Shown: positions 23,001-32,367 of the stretch, piece by piece
How positions within the stretch are numbered: the first letter of the stretch is position 1
Layout of the letters: each line of letters opens with the position of its first letter
NCBI RefSeq assembly: GCF_029144185.1
Contig: NZ_CP110233.1
Coordinates: forward strand, 1-42,431
Direction: 5' to 3'
Source of the DNA: Vagococcus intermedius
GTDB taxonomy: Bacteria; Bacillota; Bacilli; Lactobacillales; Vagococcaceae
DNA: 42,431 bases
Notes under the pieces: generated by a model
The model's input: only the letters and a program-made list of their open reading frames with translations
The model's database searches: none
Told to the model about the DNA's origin: nothing
Translations under genes and position numbers: made by a program

Positions 23001-25586
23001 TTATTATGGAAAAATTGGGATAAAATCAAAGAAATGGCCACTAAATTAGGTAAATGGATTAGTAAAAAATGGCTTGGAATAAAAGATTCTACATCTGAAG
23101 CATGGGGGAAAGTATCGAAATGGACTTCGGACCATTGGGATAAAACTAAAGAAAGTATAAAAAGTGCTGCTAAAAAATCTGCCGAATATATCTCAAATAA
23201 GTGGGATAGCATTAAAACTATTACTTCTGAAGTATGGGGAAAAGTATCTAAGTGGACTTCCGAAAAATGGACCTCTACAAAAAAATATATCTCAGATTCA
23301 ACTAAAGAATCTGGAGCTGCAGTTTCAAGAAGATGGAAAGCTATAAAAGATTCTACATCTGAAGCATGGAGAAAAGTATCAAAATGGACCTCTAATAAAT
23401 GGAAAGATACAAAAGATTCTATATTTAGAGCTGCCGGAACATCAGAAGAAGAAGTAAATAGAAAATGGAAAAAAGTCAAAAAAGCGACTGAATCATTTTT
23501 TGGTGACGCTCTTGATATCACCAAAAATAATTTTGGTGGGATAATGAAGGAAATTGAAGAAAGTTCTAATGGTTCAGAGTCAAAAGCAACGACCGCATGG
23601 AAAGTTTTGAAAAAACATACAGCATCCGCTTTTAGAGACATTAAGAAGTCAGCAGTTGAAAATTTTGGCTTTATTATTGATAAAGCAGCTGGATTAGGTA
23701 AAGAAATAGGCGATGCTTTCAAAAAAGGGACTAAAGCTTTAAAAGATGGTGCTAAAAATATGTTCAAAGGTGCTGTAGATGGTGTTGCTCATGGAGTGAA
23801 TAAAGTCTTTGAAGGAACTCGATTTGTGTTAAAAGTAGTAGGCGCAACTGGAGTAGCTGATGGTATAAAAGACTGGGTTCCTAAATATGCAACTGGTACC
23901 GGAAATCATCCAGGTGGGCTAGCTTGGGTTGGTGATGGTGGCATGAATGAATTGATATCTTATGGAGGAAATATGTTTTTATCACCGGCTACTGATACGC
24001 TTGTCAATTTACCTCGTGGAGCAGAGGTGTTAAGCGGGCCAAAAACACAGGCTTTCTTCGACGGTGATGTTCCAGCTTACGCAAAAGGCTCTGGAGGTTG
24101 GCTAGATAAAATTATTGGTGGAGCTAAAGGATTTGGTAAATCAGCTTTTAATAAAGTCAAAGATTGGTCTAACGATATTTGGGATTGGGTAGCTGATAAA
24201 GCTTCAATAGGATCATTACTTGGTCATAACATAGGCAAATCTTTAGATAAATATGCTGGATTTACAGGTCACCTAGTACAAGGGGTAACTAAAAAAGGTA
24301 TTGAATCTGCAAAAGATTTTATATTTAATAAGGCAACAGAAAATGGAAGTTCATTTGATGGTGCAGTAAGTAAAGATTTTGGAATGGGGTCTTACAAATA
24401 TCTAGCTGATATAGCTAAAAAAGCTATTAAAAGATTTGATATGACAGGAGGAGTTACCTCTGGATTCCGACCAGGCGATGTTTATTGGCATGGAAAACGT
24501 CAAGCTATCGATATAGCCTATCCTGCATCTATGAATGGAACAAAAAAATATATGGACCCAGCTAATTGGGTATTTGAAAACTTTCCCAAGCAAGTTGGTT
24601 ATGTTATTACACAAGGGAAAGTCCGTGATAGAAGCGGTATGAGTGGACAAGTTGCCAACAGTAAGTGGGTTCCATGGCCAGACAATGATCACTATGACCA
24701 CTTACACATTAATGGACTATTAGGTGCAAAAGATGTAGGTAAAGGTGATACAGGTATTGATGGTAAAAAAGACAAACATGGAAATCCACCTGGGTCTGGA
24801 GTAGACCGCTGGAAGCCATATGTAAATAAAGCGTTTGTTGCAACTGGTGTAATTAAAACACAAGAGCGTTTCAAAAAGTTTATGACTCAAATACAAACTG
24901 AATCTAACGGAGACCCTGGTGTTACTCAAAATGGCTACCATGATGAAAATAGTGGAGGTAATGAAGCTAGAGGACTTATGCAAATTGTTCCAACAACTTG
25001 GAATGACATTATAGCTAGATATTTCCAAGGAGCTAAAATGGACCCTTATAACGGTTACGATTCTATTAAAGCTGCCTTAATGTATATAGATAATTATGTT
25101 AACTCTAGTATTGGTTACTACAAACCAGGTGATTATTGGCGATGGATTGGTCGAGGGCAAGGTTATGAAAATGGGGGAATTGTTCAAAATGAAGGTATGT
25201 ATCGTTTAGCTGAAGGTAACAAAAAAGAAATGATTATTCCTTTAGAAAAAACATCAAGAGCTAGAAATTTAATTGAACAAGCTATTGAATATCTCGGAAT
25301 CGGTGATGAATTCGCATCTATTGAAATGCCAAATGTATTTGACGATACAACAACACAAAAATTTGTATCTAATAATCATCAAGTTAATGATATTAATGAC
25401 GGAGGAATAAACCAAATGACTTCTACCTTAGCGAATGCTATCATGATGGCTATTGGAGATAATAATCAATCTAATCAACCAGTTTCAGTTACATTAGAAG
25501 CAGACAGTCGTCAATTAGCCGAGGTCGTAATAAAAGAAATAAATAAAATGACAAAACGCAACGGAATCATTCCGATTGCTTTCTAG
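20022..25586 (+). CDS. Tape measure protein with peptidoglycan-hydrolase domains
   Basis: An 1854-residue protein that sets tail length and reaches through the cell wall at infection. ATG 20022 follows GAAAGGTGGTGAATAA. Residues 1-330 are coiled coil. Hydrophobic segments lie near 365-400 and 935-990. Three 69-residue repeats (SFREVWNNGTGIEVARNIL, SFKNAWQDNGRGTAMIQAIF types) lie at about 575-800. Three 44-residue repeats (WGKVSKWTS) lie at about 1025-1155. A peptidase-like part is near 1470-1570 (GVTSGFRPGDVYWHGKRQAI, DNDHYDHLHING). A soluble lytic transglycosylase domain follows at about 1605-1695 (TQIQTESNGDPGVTQN, ARGLMQIVPTTWNDI). Confidence 0.95.
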   Translation: MELEKLEIVFDANMEKLQENIDKVWPSIEKTFQKIDKISKGTGDKVGHNLDFQKIAERQNIIFEKMEKNMSHHFSKMENMAKDTGEQTGRNIATGVSKGSKTINKSIDTMIKDMNSKMGQAKAQQEKLAFLKSQRQGSVRSGDDKKVVNYDTQIAQAQAAMNRYHSQGKDVARSMKKEFNAVPNSLNSIAFKMDSNEKQIERTRKKIAQMNREYKDQRLVSGGFTDKQSFEDTPRSNKTMDSILKQTEKMNKLIRDNDNLQNAYAETEDRAKILKNTMAQVNTELGKPSFKEAEKNTNKFKDVLSKLNRTLKSSVSNMGSAAYNLARFSKKGNDSASIFSRFGGVFNRTSNNIAHGSKSINKGLGGIQRSMKSLFSSLIVFGMMYKGIQVLSKGLWDSLKTNETFSSSLNQIKVNLLTAFYPIYNAVLPALNALMNGLAYATGQVAAFISHLFGTTYESSKQGAKGLYENIQAMNDTTKSIDGSGTSADKAKDKVKKLQRALMGFDEINKLSISVDEKEKTNDDPTKPAIDFSGAGNDYGVPAWANKVKGMFKDFFAPFKSAWAKHGKAVMDAWKYALNEVWQLVKAIGNSFMEVWTNGSGERLISNLLILLSDVLNIIGDIAKAFRIAWEENDRGTKLIQQIFDALNTWLEVLHLIAVSFREVWNNGTGIEVARNILDLFTNIFRIIETVGISFKNAWQDNGRGTAMIQAIFDALNAVLRLLVSITDSFDRAFSSGIGERIIANILEITTNLFNIVANLANQFNKAWKEADIGTKIIQGILELINIVLDTINDMTLATAEWAKSLDFTPLLQSIKKLLDSMQPLTKHIGQGLSWFYENVLLKLAKFTIEDIIPSFLDLLSGALDLLDGIIIAFKPAFKFFWDNVLEPLAKWTGGVIVKVMGGLGKALSSIGDWLKVHNKGFSDFVIAVVTFSGVAKLISFITTGFSILSGVLGTVSSIIAGSGGVTAALSGLISILGGPITVAIGIAVTAGVLLWKNWDKIKEMATKLGKWISKKWLGIKDSTSEAWGKVSKWTSDHWDKTKESIKSAAKKSAEYISNKWDSIKTITSEVWGKVSKWTSEKWTSTKKYISDSTKESGAAVSRRWKAIKDSTSEAWRKVSKWTSNKWKDTKDSIFRAAGTSEEEVNRKWKKVKKATESFFGDALDITKNNFGGIMKEIEESSNGSESKATTAWKVLKKHTASAFRDIKKSAVENFGFIIDKAAGLGKEIGDAFKKGTKALKDGAKNMFKGAVDGVAHGVNKVFEGTRFVLKVVGATGVADGIKDWVPKYATGTGNHPGGLAWVGDGGMNELISYGGNMFLSPATDTLVNLPRGAEVLSGPKTQAFFDGDVPAYAKGSGGWLDKIIGGAKGFGKSAFNKVKDWSNDIWDWVADKASIGSLLGHNIGKSLDKYAGFTGHLVQGVTKKGIESAKDFIFNKATENGSSFDGAVSKDFGMGSYKYLADIAKKAIKRFDMTGGVTSGFRPGDVYWHGKRQAIDIAYPASMNGTKKYMDPANWVFENFPKQVGYVITQGKVRDRSGMSGQVANSKWVPWPDNDHYDHLHINGLLGAKDVGKGDTGIDGKKDKHGNPPGSGVDRWKPYVNKAFVATGVIKTQERFKKFMTQIQTESNGDPGVTQNGYHDENSGGNEARGLMQIVPTTWNDIIARYFQGAKMDPYNGYDSIKAALMYIDNYVNSSIGYYKPGDYWRWIGRGQGYENGGIVQNEGMYRLAEGNKKEMIIPLEKTSRARNLIEQAIEYLGIGDEFASIEMPNVFDDTTTQKFVSNNHQVNDINDGGINQMTSTLANAIMMAIGDNNQSNQPVSVTLEADSRQLAEVVIKEINKMTKRNGIIPIAF

Positions 25587-25597
25587 GAGGTTAATCT

Positions 25598-25960
25598 ATG
25601 GTCGGTTTAATTATTAACGGTGTCCAAGTAAAGCTGCCTAAGAGTTTTACTGTTGATCACCAAGATATTGATTCAGATACATCTGGTCGTAATGCTAAAG
25701 GTGAAATGGTGCGTGACGTATTAACAAAGAAAGTAAAATTGAATTGTGAATGGGGTCCTATGGCTGACTCCGAAATATCATCAATATTACAAAATGTAGA
25801 TAAAGCGTTCTTTACAATTACTTATCCTGACCCCAAAATAGGTACACAGTTAACAAAAACTTTCTACGCTGGAGACAAAACCTCTCCAGCGTATTCTTTT
25901 AATGAAAAATTCAAAAAAATGAAATGGAGTGGATTAACTATAAACTTCATTGAAAAATAA
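25598..25960 (+). CDS. Distal tail-associated protein (120 aa)
   Basis: Starts at ATG 25598 after TAGGAGGTTAATCT. 120 residues, beta-rich: GLIINGVQVKLPKSFTVDHQ, DIDSDTSGRNAKGEMVRDVL, KVKLNCEWGPMADSEI, FKKMKWSGLTINFIEK. The SDTSGRNAKG stretch is typical of the small protein between tape measure and tail endopeptidase in lactococcal and enterococcal siphophages. It probably forms part of the baseplate hub. Confidence 0.78.
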   Translation: MVGLIINGVQVKLPKSFTVDHQDIDSDTSGRNAKGEMVRDVLTKKVKLNCEWGPMADSEISSILQNVDKAFFTITYPDPKIGTQLTKTFYAGDKTSPAYSFNEKFKKMKWSGLTINFIEK

Positions 25961-25972
25961 GGAGTGCATGAA

Positions 25973-28900
25973 TTGATTAAAGTCAGCGAAGCTTTCAATA
26001 CTGCTTTTAAAAGTGATGCGCGAGAAATCCATGCACGTATCACTATTAAAACAAAAAACGGAACCAAAATTTTTACCAACAATGATTTATATACTTTCGA
26101 ATATAATGGTGGTTCATTATCTGGTGATAGTTATGGTATTGGATCAACAGTTGCTAACTCATTAAATTTCACCCTATGTAGTGCTGTGGATGGGCTTTCC
26201 CAAATGGATGAAGTACAACTTGAAATAGGGATTAAAATCGATGAAGGATCAATAGAATATACCAACATGGGTATGTTTATTATATCGGAATATGTAGATG
26301 TTGATAAAAATGAAAATAAAACATCTGTTGAATGTTTTGATCGCATGTTACTACTCGAAGGAAATTATAAAAGTAAATTAAAATATCCTGCTCAAATAGC
26401 TGATGTTGCTCTAGAAATAGCTAATTTAGCCGGTGCAGAAATTAATAAATCCTCTTTTAGTCGTTTATCTAAAACCACTATTAAAGAGATTAAAGGATAC
26501 TCATATAGGCAAGCTTTAGGGTTTATAGCACAATTCGAATGTGGATTTGTTACATTTGATAGGGATGGCTTATTAGATATCAGACAACCTGCTAATACAA
26601 ATTATAAAGTAACAACATCTGAATACTTTATGAAAGGCCTTAGAAAAAACGATTTAATGTATCGTTTAGGAGGTATAAGAGTCACTGTACCTGGAACTGA
26701 TAATTCAGAATCAAAAACTTTAAAAGTTGGAAATGCTAAAGGTTCTCAAATCATCTTAGAGAATCCTGTTATGACCGAAAATATATTGAAGAATATATAT
26801 CAACAAATAGAACATATAAACTATTATCCATTCACATTAGATTGGCGTGGAAATCCTTCCGTTGAAGCAGGGGATTGGATTACCATGCAAGACAATAAAG
26901 GGAATGAATTTAAATCACTTAATTTAACGTATAAATTAAGCTTTTCCGGTGGTATAAAAGCTGTTTCATCAGCTGATACACAAGTTCAAAGTGAAGTTTC
27001 ATACCAATTCAAAGGACCCATGCAACAAAAATTAGATAAATTAACTGGATTGATAAATGACGCTGGTATAGCAGTGAATTGGGGACTTGATGAACCTCCA
27101 AATCCAAAAGAGGGAGATATTTGGTTTAAAAAAAATGGACCAGACAGTGAGATATGGATATTCCAAGATGGTAGTTGGAAATTAGAACTAAGTAATAAAT
27201 TATCCGAGGAAATTGAAAAACAAATCAATGAATTGGACGAATTATCTCAAGTACAAAAAGAAAAGATTGAACAGTCCTTGAAGGAGTCTCAAAAAGCTAT
27301 TGAAGAAGCTGGGTTTTCTAAACAATCAGCCGATGAAGCGGATAAAAAAGCGGAAAAAGCTATCAAAGAAGCCGGATTTTCTAAAGGGTTATCTGAGTCA
27401 ACACAAAAAGAATTAATCAATTCTCAAAAAGAATTGACGATCGTAAAAGATAGTGCTGATAAAGCGATTCAGGATGCGGAAAAAGCATTAGATAACATTG
27501 AGAATATTGAAATTGGAGGAAGAAATTATTTTTTGAACTCCTCCAAATTAGATCAAACTAATATTTTGCCGTATAGTGGTTCAAAATTACATTTAGTTAC
27601 TCAAAATGTTGAAGTAAATGAATGGAATACAAAAACCGCTACAAATTTTCAATTTACAACCACACCAATTAATCAAATTGGTGTATTAATTGTTGGGAGA
27701 AATATCCTTTATCCAGAGAGACACTATGGTGAAGAGTTTATAACATCTACTTATATTTTAAATAATGGAACAGTTCCATTCACTATATCTGATAACGCTG
27801 GTGGAAATTTGGTTATACCACCGAAAATACCTATGAGGGCTATTATAAAAAATCCTAAAGCAACAGTGGGAGCAGGTTATCAAATAAATATTACGGCTCA
27901 AACAACAGGTATAAATTTTACAATATGGCATCCTAAAATGGAGGTTGGCAATAAACCTACTGATTATTCCCCAGCTCCTGAAGATGCGGAATTAGAAATA
28001 ATGAAAATAAATGGTGAATTAACATCTAAGGCGTCTCAAAAAGATATTGATAAACTAAACCAAACAGTTACCAATCATGAAGTATCTATCAAACAAAATG
28101 CTAAAGAACTTGAGGCTAAAGCAGATAATTCTATTGTAGATACAATTAATAAAACAGTAAAAAATCAGAGTTCTCAAATTAAATTAAACTCTGATGCACT
28201 GAAATTAAAAGCAGAGAAAAGTTATGTTGATCAAAAAAATTCAGAATTAGATAGTAAAGTATCGTCTGAATTTACCGTTCAAGCTGGAAAGATAAGTGCC
28301 AATTCAAAAGACATAACTGAACAAGGTACTAAACTAGGAAAATTAGAATCTAGCGCTGATAAGATGGTTTCTGAATTGACGGAATTAAAGAATCAAGAAA
28401 TAGGCGGTAGAAACTACTTCCCGTATACCTATACAACTGGAGTGGAAAACATATCGAGTTGGTCAACACCAATGATCCTCAACAAAGAATTAAATAAAAC
28501 AAAATTAATACCAGGTGAGACTTATAGAATAAGATACTCATACCGACAAGAAGAAGACCCTACACCATACGTTCCATTTTCTCAAAATGCACATGGAACA
28601 TTGTTACTATATTCAGGCGTAGAAGGTCATCCGAACGTTTATCTCGGTGGTTTGGAAAATAACGTAGAAGATGCCAAAACATGGAAAAAGGGGACAATTA
28701 GAACTAGGCAGGCAGTTTTCACAATGCCAAAAGATATAAGTATGCCAACTCAATATAGGATAATATCATATACATTTAGGGCTATGAAGAAAGACAATCC
28801 TAGCACTTTTGTAAAAACCCTAACAGGTACTTTTTTCGATATTAAAATTGAAAAAGGAGATAAATATACAGACTGGTCACCTGCTCCTGAAGATAACATA

Positions 28901-30535
28901 GAAAAATTATCTAAAATAGAGCAAACAATTGATGGTATTCAAGAAACTGTAAAAAATAAAACAGATCAATCACAAACAACACAATTAGCCGGTCAAATTA
29001 CCACAGTAATTAAAGATGTGAATGGCAATAAGACGGAAATATTAACAACTAAAAATCAAATCAAGGAATTAATAACCAGTACTGATGGTAGGTTTGTGGA
29101 AGTTAACAAGCAATTAAATGGTATTCAAACAACAGTAAAGAATAAGGCAGAGCAAACACAAGTCACTACGATTGCTGGACAGTTAACAACTGTCATGAAA
29201 AATGTTGATGGTCATGAAGCTAAAATAACAGCTAATACAAAACTTATAAATTCTAAAGTCAGTAAAGGGGAAGTATCGTCTCAAATTAATATAGAAAGTG
29301 ACAATATATTAATTGATACCTCTGGTAAATTAGTTCTTTCTGCTGAAACGATTAGAATAAAAGGGAAATCTTTTTTAGATGCCGCGGTGATAAAAGATTT
29401 ATCAGTAACAAGTGCTAAAATCGCAAACTTATCTGTAACTAATGCTAAAATAGCCTCCCTTAATGTTAGTAAATTAACAGCTGGAACCATTAACACAGGG
29501 AATATTAAAATTGCTAGTACACTTGAAATGACTGGTGAGAATGGGACTTTAAATGGTCATTATGATTATGATGAACCCGTTGGACAGGCAATTCTTCCAA
29601 GAAGGTTTGTTGGTAGTTGGCAGCTTGGAAGACGTTTGATGCGGTTCGTTGGAGAAACGTATGATTCAAAAACAGGGAAAAAATACTATACAAATACTTA
29701 TTTTGGGCAAGACCAAGTGAAGATGAGAAAGTATCGTAATGGAGATCCTAATGATATTGTCGGTCGTATAGACATGAGCGTTTATAAAGAATCCAGAATA
29801 GATGTGGTTAATGATTATTCTCAAATAGAATCTGTGAGAAGTATGACTAGTATGACTGGTAAAGGATTGCAAGGTAGAATCATAGGAGCAATGTCATTAA
29901 CAACACGTGCCGGTTTTAATGGAGAGAGTGATCATCTGTCTAAATTCTTATATATATATCCGGTGAATACTTGGAACCCTGGTAAATCAAGTCATGCATT
30001 CAGAATCCGATATCATGGAGAAAATAGTGTTAAATTATATGAAATAAATTCTACTTTTATATACAATGCTACTGGTGGAGGGGCTTATGATGTAAAAATT
30101 TCATCTAACGGTAATCTAAAATCATCAAGAGGCACCTACAATACTAGTAATCTCAATACTATCCAACGAAGTTCGCAAGCTAAAGCAATAGTTGGTGATA
30201 AATCACTTTCCAAAATTGTCAATTTAACTCCCACATCATGGAAAAAGAAAATTGAAAATAAAGATAGTAAATTAGCTAACTTAAAAACATTGTCTAATCA
30301 AATTCAAGTAGGTTATACCATTGAAGATTTGCAAAAAGCAGGATTAGATAATTGTTTAGTAATCAATGAGGATACAGGTGAAGCCGACGATTATCGTGTA
30401 GAATTGGTGCTTCCATACCTTGTAGAAGCAATTAAATCATTAAGTGAAGAAGTAACACAATTAAAAGAAAATAAACTGGAGGAATATACCAATGGAAATC
30501 GAAATCACACAGGAAGACTTGCAGCAGTTAGTTAA
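25973..30535 (+). CDS. Large tail-tip protein: endopeptidase-like N-terminus, sugar-binding modules, receptor-binding C-terminus
   Basis: About 1520 residues. The TTG start at 25973 lies 8 nt after AAGGAG; GTG 25964 is inside the ribosome-binding site. Residues 1-350 match the prophage tail endopeptidase (Tal) type. Residues 350-510 are linker and helices (EKIEQSLKESQKAIEEAGFS repeats). Two related modules begin IGGRNYFLNSS and IGGRNYFPYTY and end with DYSPAPED and DWSPAPED; such modules are typical of carbohydrate-binding parts of phage tail tips. A beta-helical stretch with ISSAKIANLS-type repeats (SAKIANLSVTNAKIASLNVS) leads to the C-terminal domain. The last 45 nt overlap the next gene. 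Confidence 0.88.
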   Translation: MIKVSEAFNTAFKSDAREIHARITIKTKNGTKIFTNNDLYTFEYNGGSLSGDSYGIGSTVANSLNFTLCSAVDGLSQMDEVQLEIGIKIDEGSIEYTNMGMFIISEYVDVDKNENKTSVECFDRMLLLEGNYKSKLKYPAQIADVALEIANLAGAEINKSSFSRLSKTTIKEIKGYSYRQALGFIAQFECGFVTFDRDGLLDIRQPANTNYKVTTSEYFMKGLRKNDLMYRLGGIRVTVPGTDNSESKTLKVGNAKGSQIILENPVMTENILKNIYQQIEHINYYPFTLDWRGNPSVEAGDWITMQDNKGNEFKSLNLTYKLSFSGGIKAVSSADTQVQSEVSYQFKGPMQQKLDKLTGLINDAGIAVNWGLDEPPNPKEGDIWFKKNGPDSEIWIFQDGSWKLELSNKLSEEIEKQINELDELSQVQKEKIEQSLKESQKAIEEAGFSKQSADEADKKAEKAIKEAGFSKGLSESTQKELINSQKELTIVKDSADKAIQDAEKALDNIENIEIGGRNYFLNSSKLDQTNILPYSGSKLHLVTQNVEVNEWNTKTATNFQFTTTPINQIGVLIVGRNILYPERHYGEEFITSTYILNNGTVPFTISDNAGGNLVIPPKIPMRAIIKNPKATVGAGYQINITAQTTGINFTIWHPKMEVGNKPTDYSPAPEDAELEIMKINGELTSKASQKDIDKLNQTVTNHEVSIKQNAKELEAKADNSIVDTINKTVKNQSSQIKLNSDALKLKAEKSYVDQKNSELDSKVSSEFTVQAGKISANSKDITEQGTKLGKLESSADKMVSELTELKNQEIGGRNYFPYTYTTGVENISSWSTPMILNKELNKTKLIPGETYRIRYSYRQEEDPTPYVPFSQNAHGTLLLYSGVEGHPNVYLGGLENNVEDAKTWKKGTIRTRQAVFTMPKDISMPTQYRIISYTFRAMKKDNPSTFVKTLTGTFFDIKIEKGDKYTDWSPAPEDNIEKLSKIEQTIDGIQETVKNKTDQSQTTQLAGQITTVIKDVNGNKTEILTTKNQIKELITSTDGRFVEVNKQLNGIQTTVKNKAEQTQVTTIAGQLTTVMKNVDGHEAKITANTKLINSKVSKGEVSSQINIESDNILIDTSGKLVLSAETIRIKGKSFLDAAVIKDLSVTSAKIANLSVTNAKIASLNVSKLTAGTINTGNIKIASTLEMTGENGTLNGHYDYDEPVGQAILPRRFVGSWQLGRRLMRFVGETYDSKTGKKYYTNTYFGQDQVKMRKYRNGDPNDIVGRIDMSVYKESRIDVVNDYSQIESVRSMTSMTGKGLQGRIIGAMSLTTRAGFNGESDHLSKFLYIYPVNTWNPGKSSHAFRIRYHGENSVKLYEINSTFIYNATGGGAYDVKISSNGNLKSSRGTYNTSNLNTIQRSSQAKAIVGDKSLSKIVNLTPTSWKKKIENKDSKLANLKTLSNQIQVGYTIEDLQKAGLDNCLVINEDTGEADDYRVELVLPYLVEAIKSLSEEVTQLKENKLEEYTNGNRNHTGRLAAVS

Positions 30536-30698
30536 CAATCAACAATCAGAGATAGCAAGTCTTAATTTAAGTATTAACGCTATTAGTCGTGTATGTAATG
30601 AAAAACAGTCAGAAAATGAAAAATTAAAACTAGAAATTTCTCAATTAAAAGCTAAAAAACAGTCACACAAAAACTATAATAAAAAGGGGACTAAATAA
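30492..30698 (+). CDS. Small coiled-coil tail protein (68 aa)
   Basis: ATG 30492 follows CTGGAGGAATATACCA inside the 3' end of the tail-tip gene. 68 residues are almost all helix (EIEITQEDLQQLVNNQQSEI) with a basic tail. Such small genes are common before holins and may be tail-fibre accessory proteins. Confidence 0.7.
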   Translation: MEIEITQEDLQQLVNNQQSEIASLNLSINAISRVCNEKQSENEKLKLEISQLKAKKQSHKNYNKKGTK

Positions 30699-30952
30699 TG
30701 ATGGAAGCTACTTTAGAAACAAATGAAATCACTGAATTAACTGGGATTATCAGAGTTGAAAATAAACAAGTTGTAATGTTGCGAGGATCTGTCGCAACTA
30801 GTGAGGGTGATTCAGAGTCTATGAATCAAACAATCATTGACCAAACGCTTTATAATGCTAATAAAAAATCAATACGGAAAGCAATTTCAGATTTTCAAAA
30901 CAGATTTTATGAAATTCAAGACCGAAAAGACGAGGAAGCTGCTGAAGAGTAG
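30698..30952 (+). CDS. Small phage protein upstream of holin (84 aa)
   Basis: Starts at ATG 30698, overlapping the previous stop. 84 residues: a beta-rich half (ELTGIIRVENKQVVMLRGSV) then a charged helix (ANKKSIRKAISDFQNRFYEI) and acidic tail. Not recognised. Confidence 0.65.
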   Translation: MMEATLETNEITELTGIIRVENKQVVMLRGSVATSEGDSESMNQTIIDQTLYNANKKSIRKAISDFQNRFYEIQDRKDEEAAEE

Positions 30953-30982
30953 GCTTTTTTATTTTACTGTTAGGAGAAAATT

Positions 30983-31393
30983 ATGGAAAAATATTTTAAT
31001 TGGTTAACTGTTATATTTGGATTATTAGGTGGCACAATTGTTAATTTTTTAGGTGGTATGGATAAAATGTTGCATGTTTTAATCTTTTTAATTGTCATTG
31101 ATTTTATCACTGGATTAACAAAAGCCTTAGTTAACAGACAATTATCTAGCCAAGTGGGATTTAAAGGCATTACTAAAAAAGTGGCCATCTTTCTGGTTGT
31201 TGCAATTGCAGTTGAGTTAGAAATGTTAATGGGGGATAGTATTCCATTACGATCCATGACCATCATGTTTTATGTAGCAAATGAGGGGCTATCATTGGTT
31301 GAAAATTTAGGTGACATTTTACCACTACCTCAACAAATAAAAAATGTATTCGTACAAATTAGAGATAAAAATGAGGAAGAGCAACCTAAATAG
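30983..31393 (+). CDS. Holin (phage_holin_4 / Cph1 type)
   Basis: A 136-residue membrane protein of the toxin-secretion/phage-lysis holin family. ATG 30983 follows TTAGGAGAAAATT. Hydrophobic segments: WLTVIFGLLGGTIVNFL, MLHVLIFLIVIDFITGL, VAIFLVVAIAVELEML and MTIMFYVANEGLSLVENLG, then a charged cytoplasmic tail (RDKNEEEQPK). The conserved IDFITGLTKA motif supports the family. It would permeabilise the membrane to release endolysin, encoded next. Confidence 0.9.
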   Translation: MEKYFNWLTVIFGLLGGTIVNFLGGMDKMLHVLIFLIVIDFITGLTKALVNRQLSSQVGFKGITKKVAIFLVVAIAVELEMLMGDSIPLRSMTIMFYVANEGLSLVENLGDILPLPQQIKNVFVQIRDKNEEEQPK

Positions 31394-31402
31394 GTTGCTC
31401 TT
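31377..31402 (+). terminator. Hairpin at the end of the holin gene
   Basis: AAGAGCAACCTA-AA-TAGGTTGCTCTT with a weak TTTA tail. It may attenuate endolysin transcription. Confidence 0.6.
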
Positions 31403-31425
31403 TAAAATAATTAGGAGTGATTTAC

Positions 31426-32212
31426 ATGGTAAAAATTATTAATAAATCAGTATGTCGAGGCGTTGCTGGAAAACGTTCAGGTAAAGTTCTAGGTGTTGTT
31501 ATTCATAATACATGGGACAATAACTCTGCTGAGAGTCATCTAACACGCTTAGGAAATATGACATCCAATCAATTAGCGGCAGGATTTGCTCATTATTATA
31601 TTGATCATAAGACTATTGTCAGAACTGAAGAATACGTTCAACCGAGCGTGGCATGTTGCTAATGAATATGGAAATAATGGTTATTTAGGATATGAAGTAC
31701 GTGGCAATCGTGACACACCACGTGATGAATACCTAAAAGGAGAACAAAATGCGCTGAAACAAGCAGCAGAAGATTTAAACTATTATAACTTACCTGCCAA
31801 CCGTACCACAGTCGCTTTACATCATGAATTTAGCGATACAGAATGTCCTAAGCGTGCATTGATTGAACATTGTGGTTATGACTCAACTCAAGTGGTACCT
31901 GAAGCAATCAGTAATAAGCTTAAAGACTATTATATTGCTGAAATTAAGAAGTATATGAATGGCACTGTGACGTCATCAAAACCAAAAGAAACAACTTACC
32001 ATGATAAAGCTGGTTGGTATAAAATGAAAGTTGACGATACATTTTACATTGATAAACATCTTAGCAAAGTGAGTGGTTGGAAGTTAGCAAAAGGATCTGT
32101 CTTTCATATAGATAAAGTAGTAAAAGTTGGCAAAATGGCACGTGGAGAAGTCCAGTTAGGGACTGTTAAACGCTACATGACACTGAATACTGACATTGTA
32201 GATAAAGCCTAA
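31426..32212 (+). pseudogene. Endolysin (N-acetylmuramoyl-L-alanine amidase), frameshifted
   Basis: Encodes an Amidase_2 enzyme with a C-terminal SH3b-like wall-binding domain, cleaving the amide between MurNAc and the stem peptide. ATG 31426 follows TTAGGAGTGATTTAC. The first frame has VLGVVIHNTWDNNSAESHLT (first zinc His) and runs to VRTEEYVQ. A +1 frame change near 31642 (CAA CCG AGC G) sends it to TAA 31660-31662. The other frame continues RAWHVANEYGNN, TTVALHHEFSDTECPKR (remaining zinc ligands), then YHDKAGWYKMKVDD and the SH3-like end at 32212. One extra base explains it. As written no active lysin is made. Confidence 0.85.
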
Positions 32213-32254
32213 AATAAACCTATCTCTTAATTGAGATAGGTTTATTTTTTTGCT
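32212..32254 (+). terminator. Terminator of the late operon
   Basis: AAATAAACCTATCTC-TTAATT-GAGATAGGTTTATTT: a perfect 15-bp stem ending in a long T-run. It marks the end of the phage lytic unit. Confidence 0.9.
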
Positions 32255-32300
32255 ATATTCTACGAATATATTAAGAACTGTTGAAGCCATCTAGGTATAT

Positions 32301-32329
32301 TTGACTCTTGTATACATATGTAATACAAT
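32301..32329 (+). promoter_or_regulatory. Promoter and operator of the relBE-type module
   Basis: A -35 TTGACT (32301-32306) and -10 TACAAT (32324-32329) with a 17-nt spacer. TTGTAT-N9-ATACAA (32308-32328) is a near-palindrome over the spacer and -10, with an inner TACATATGTA, and is the likely antitoxin operator. Confidence 0.75.
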
Positions 32330-32367
32330 TAACTTGTAAAACAAAAGTATACAAAGGAGGTCTTCAA

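Noticed and set aside
22772-23767. 331-codon minus-strand ORF opposite the tape measure
   Set aside because: It mirrors the repeated tape measure codons, has no ribosome-binding site and no recognisable domain. The 21635-22273 ORF is the same kind of shadow.
31640-31662. Programmed +1 frameshift in the endolysin
   Set aside because: CAA CCG A lacks the stop codon or rare codon context of known +1 sites, and no stem is evident. Simple base insertion is more likely.
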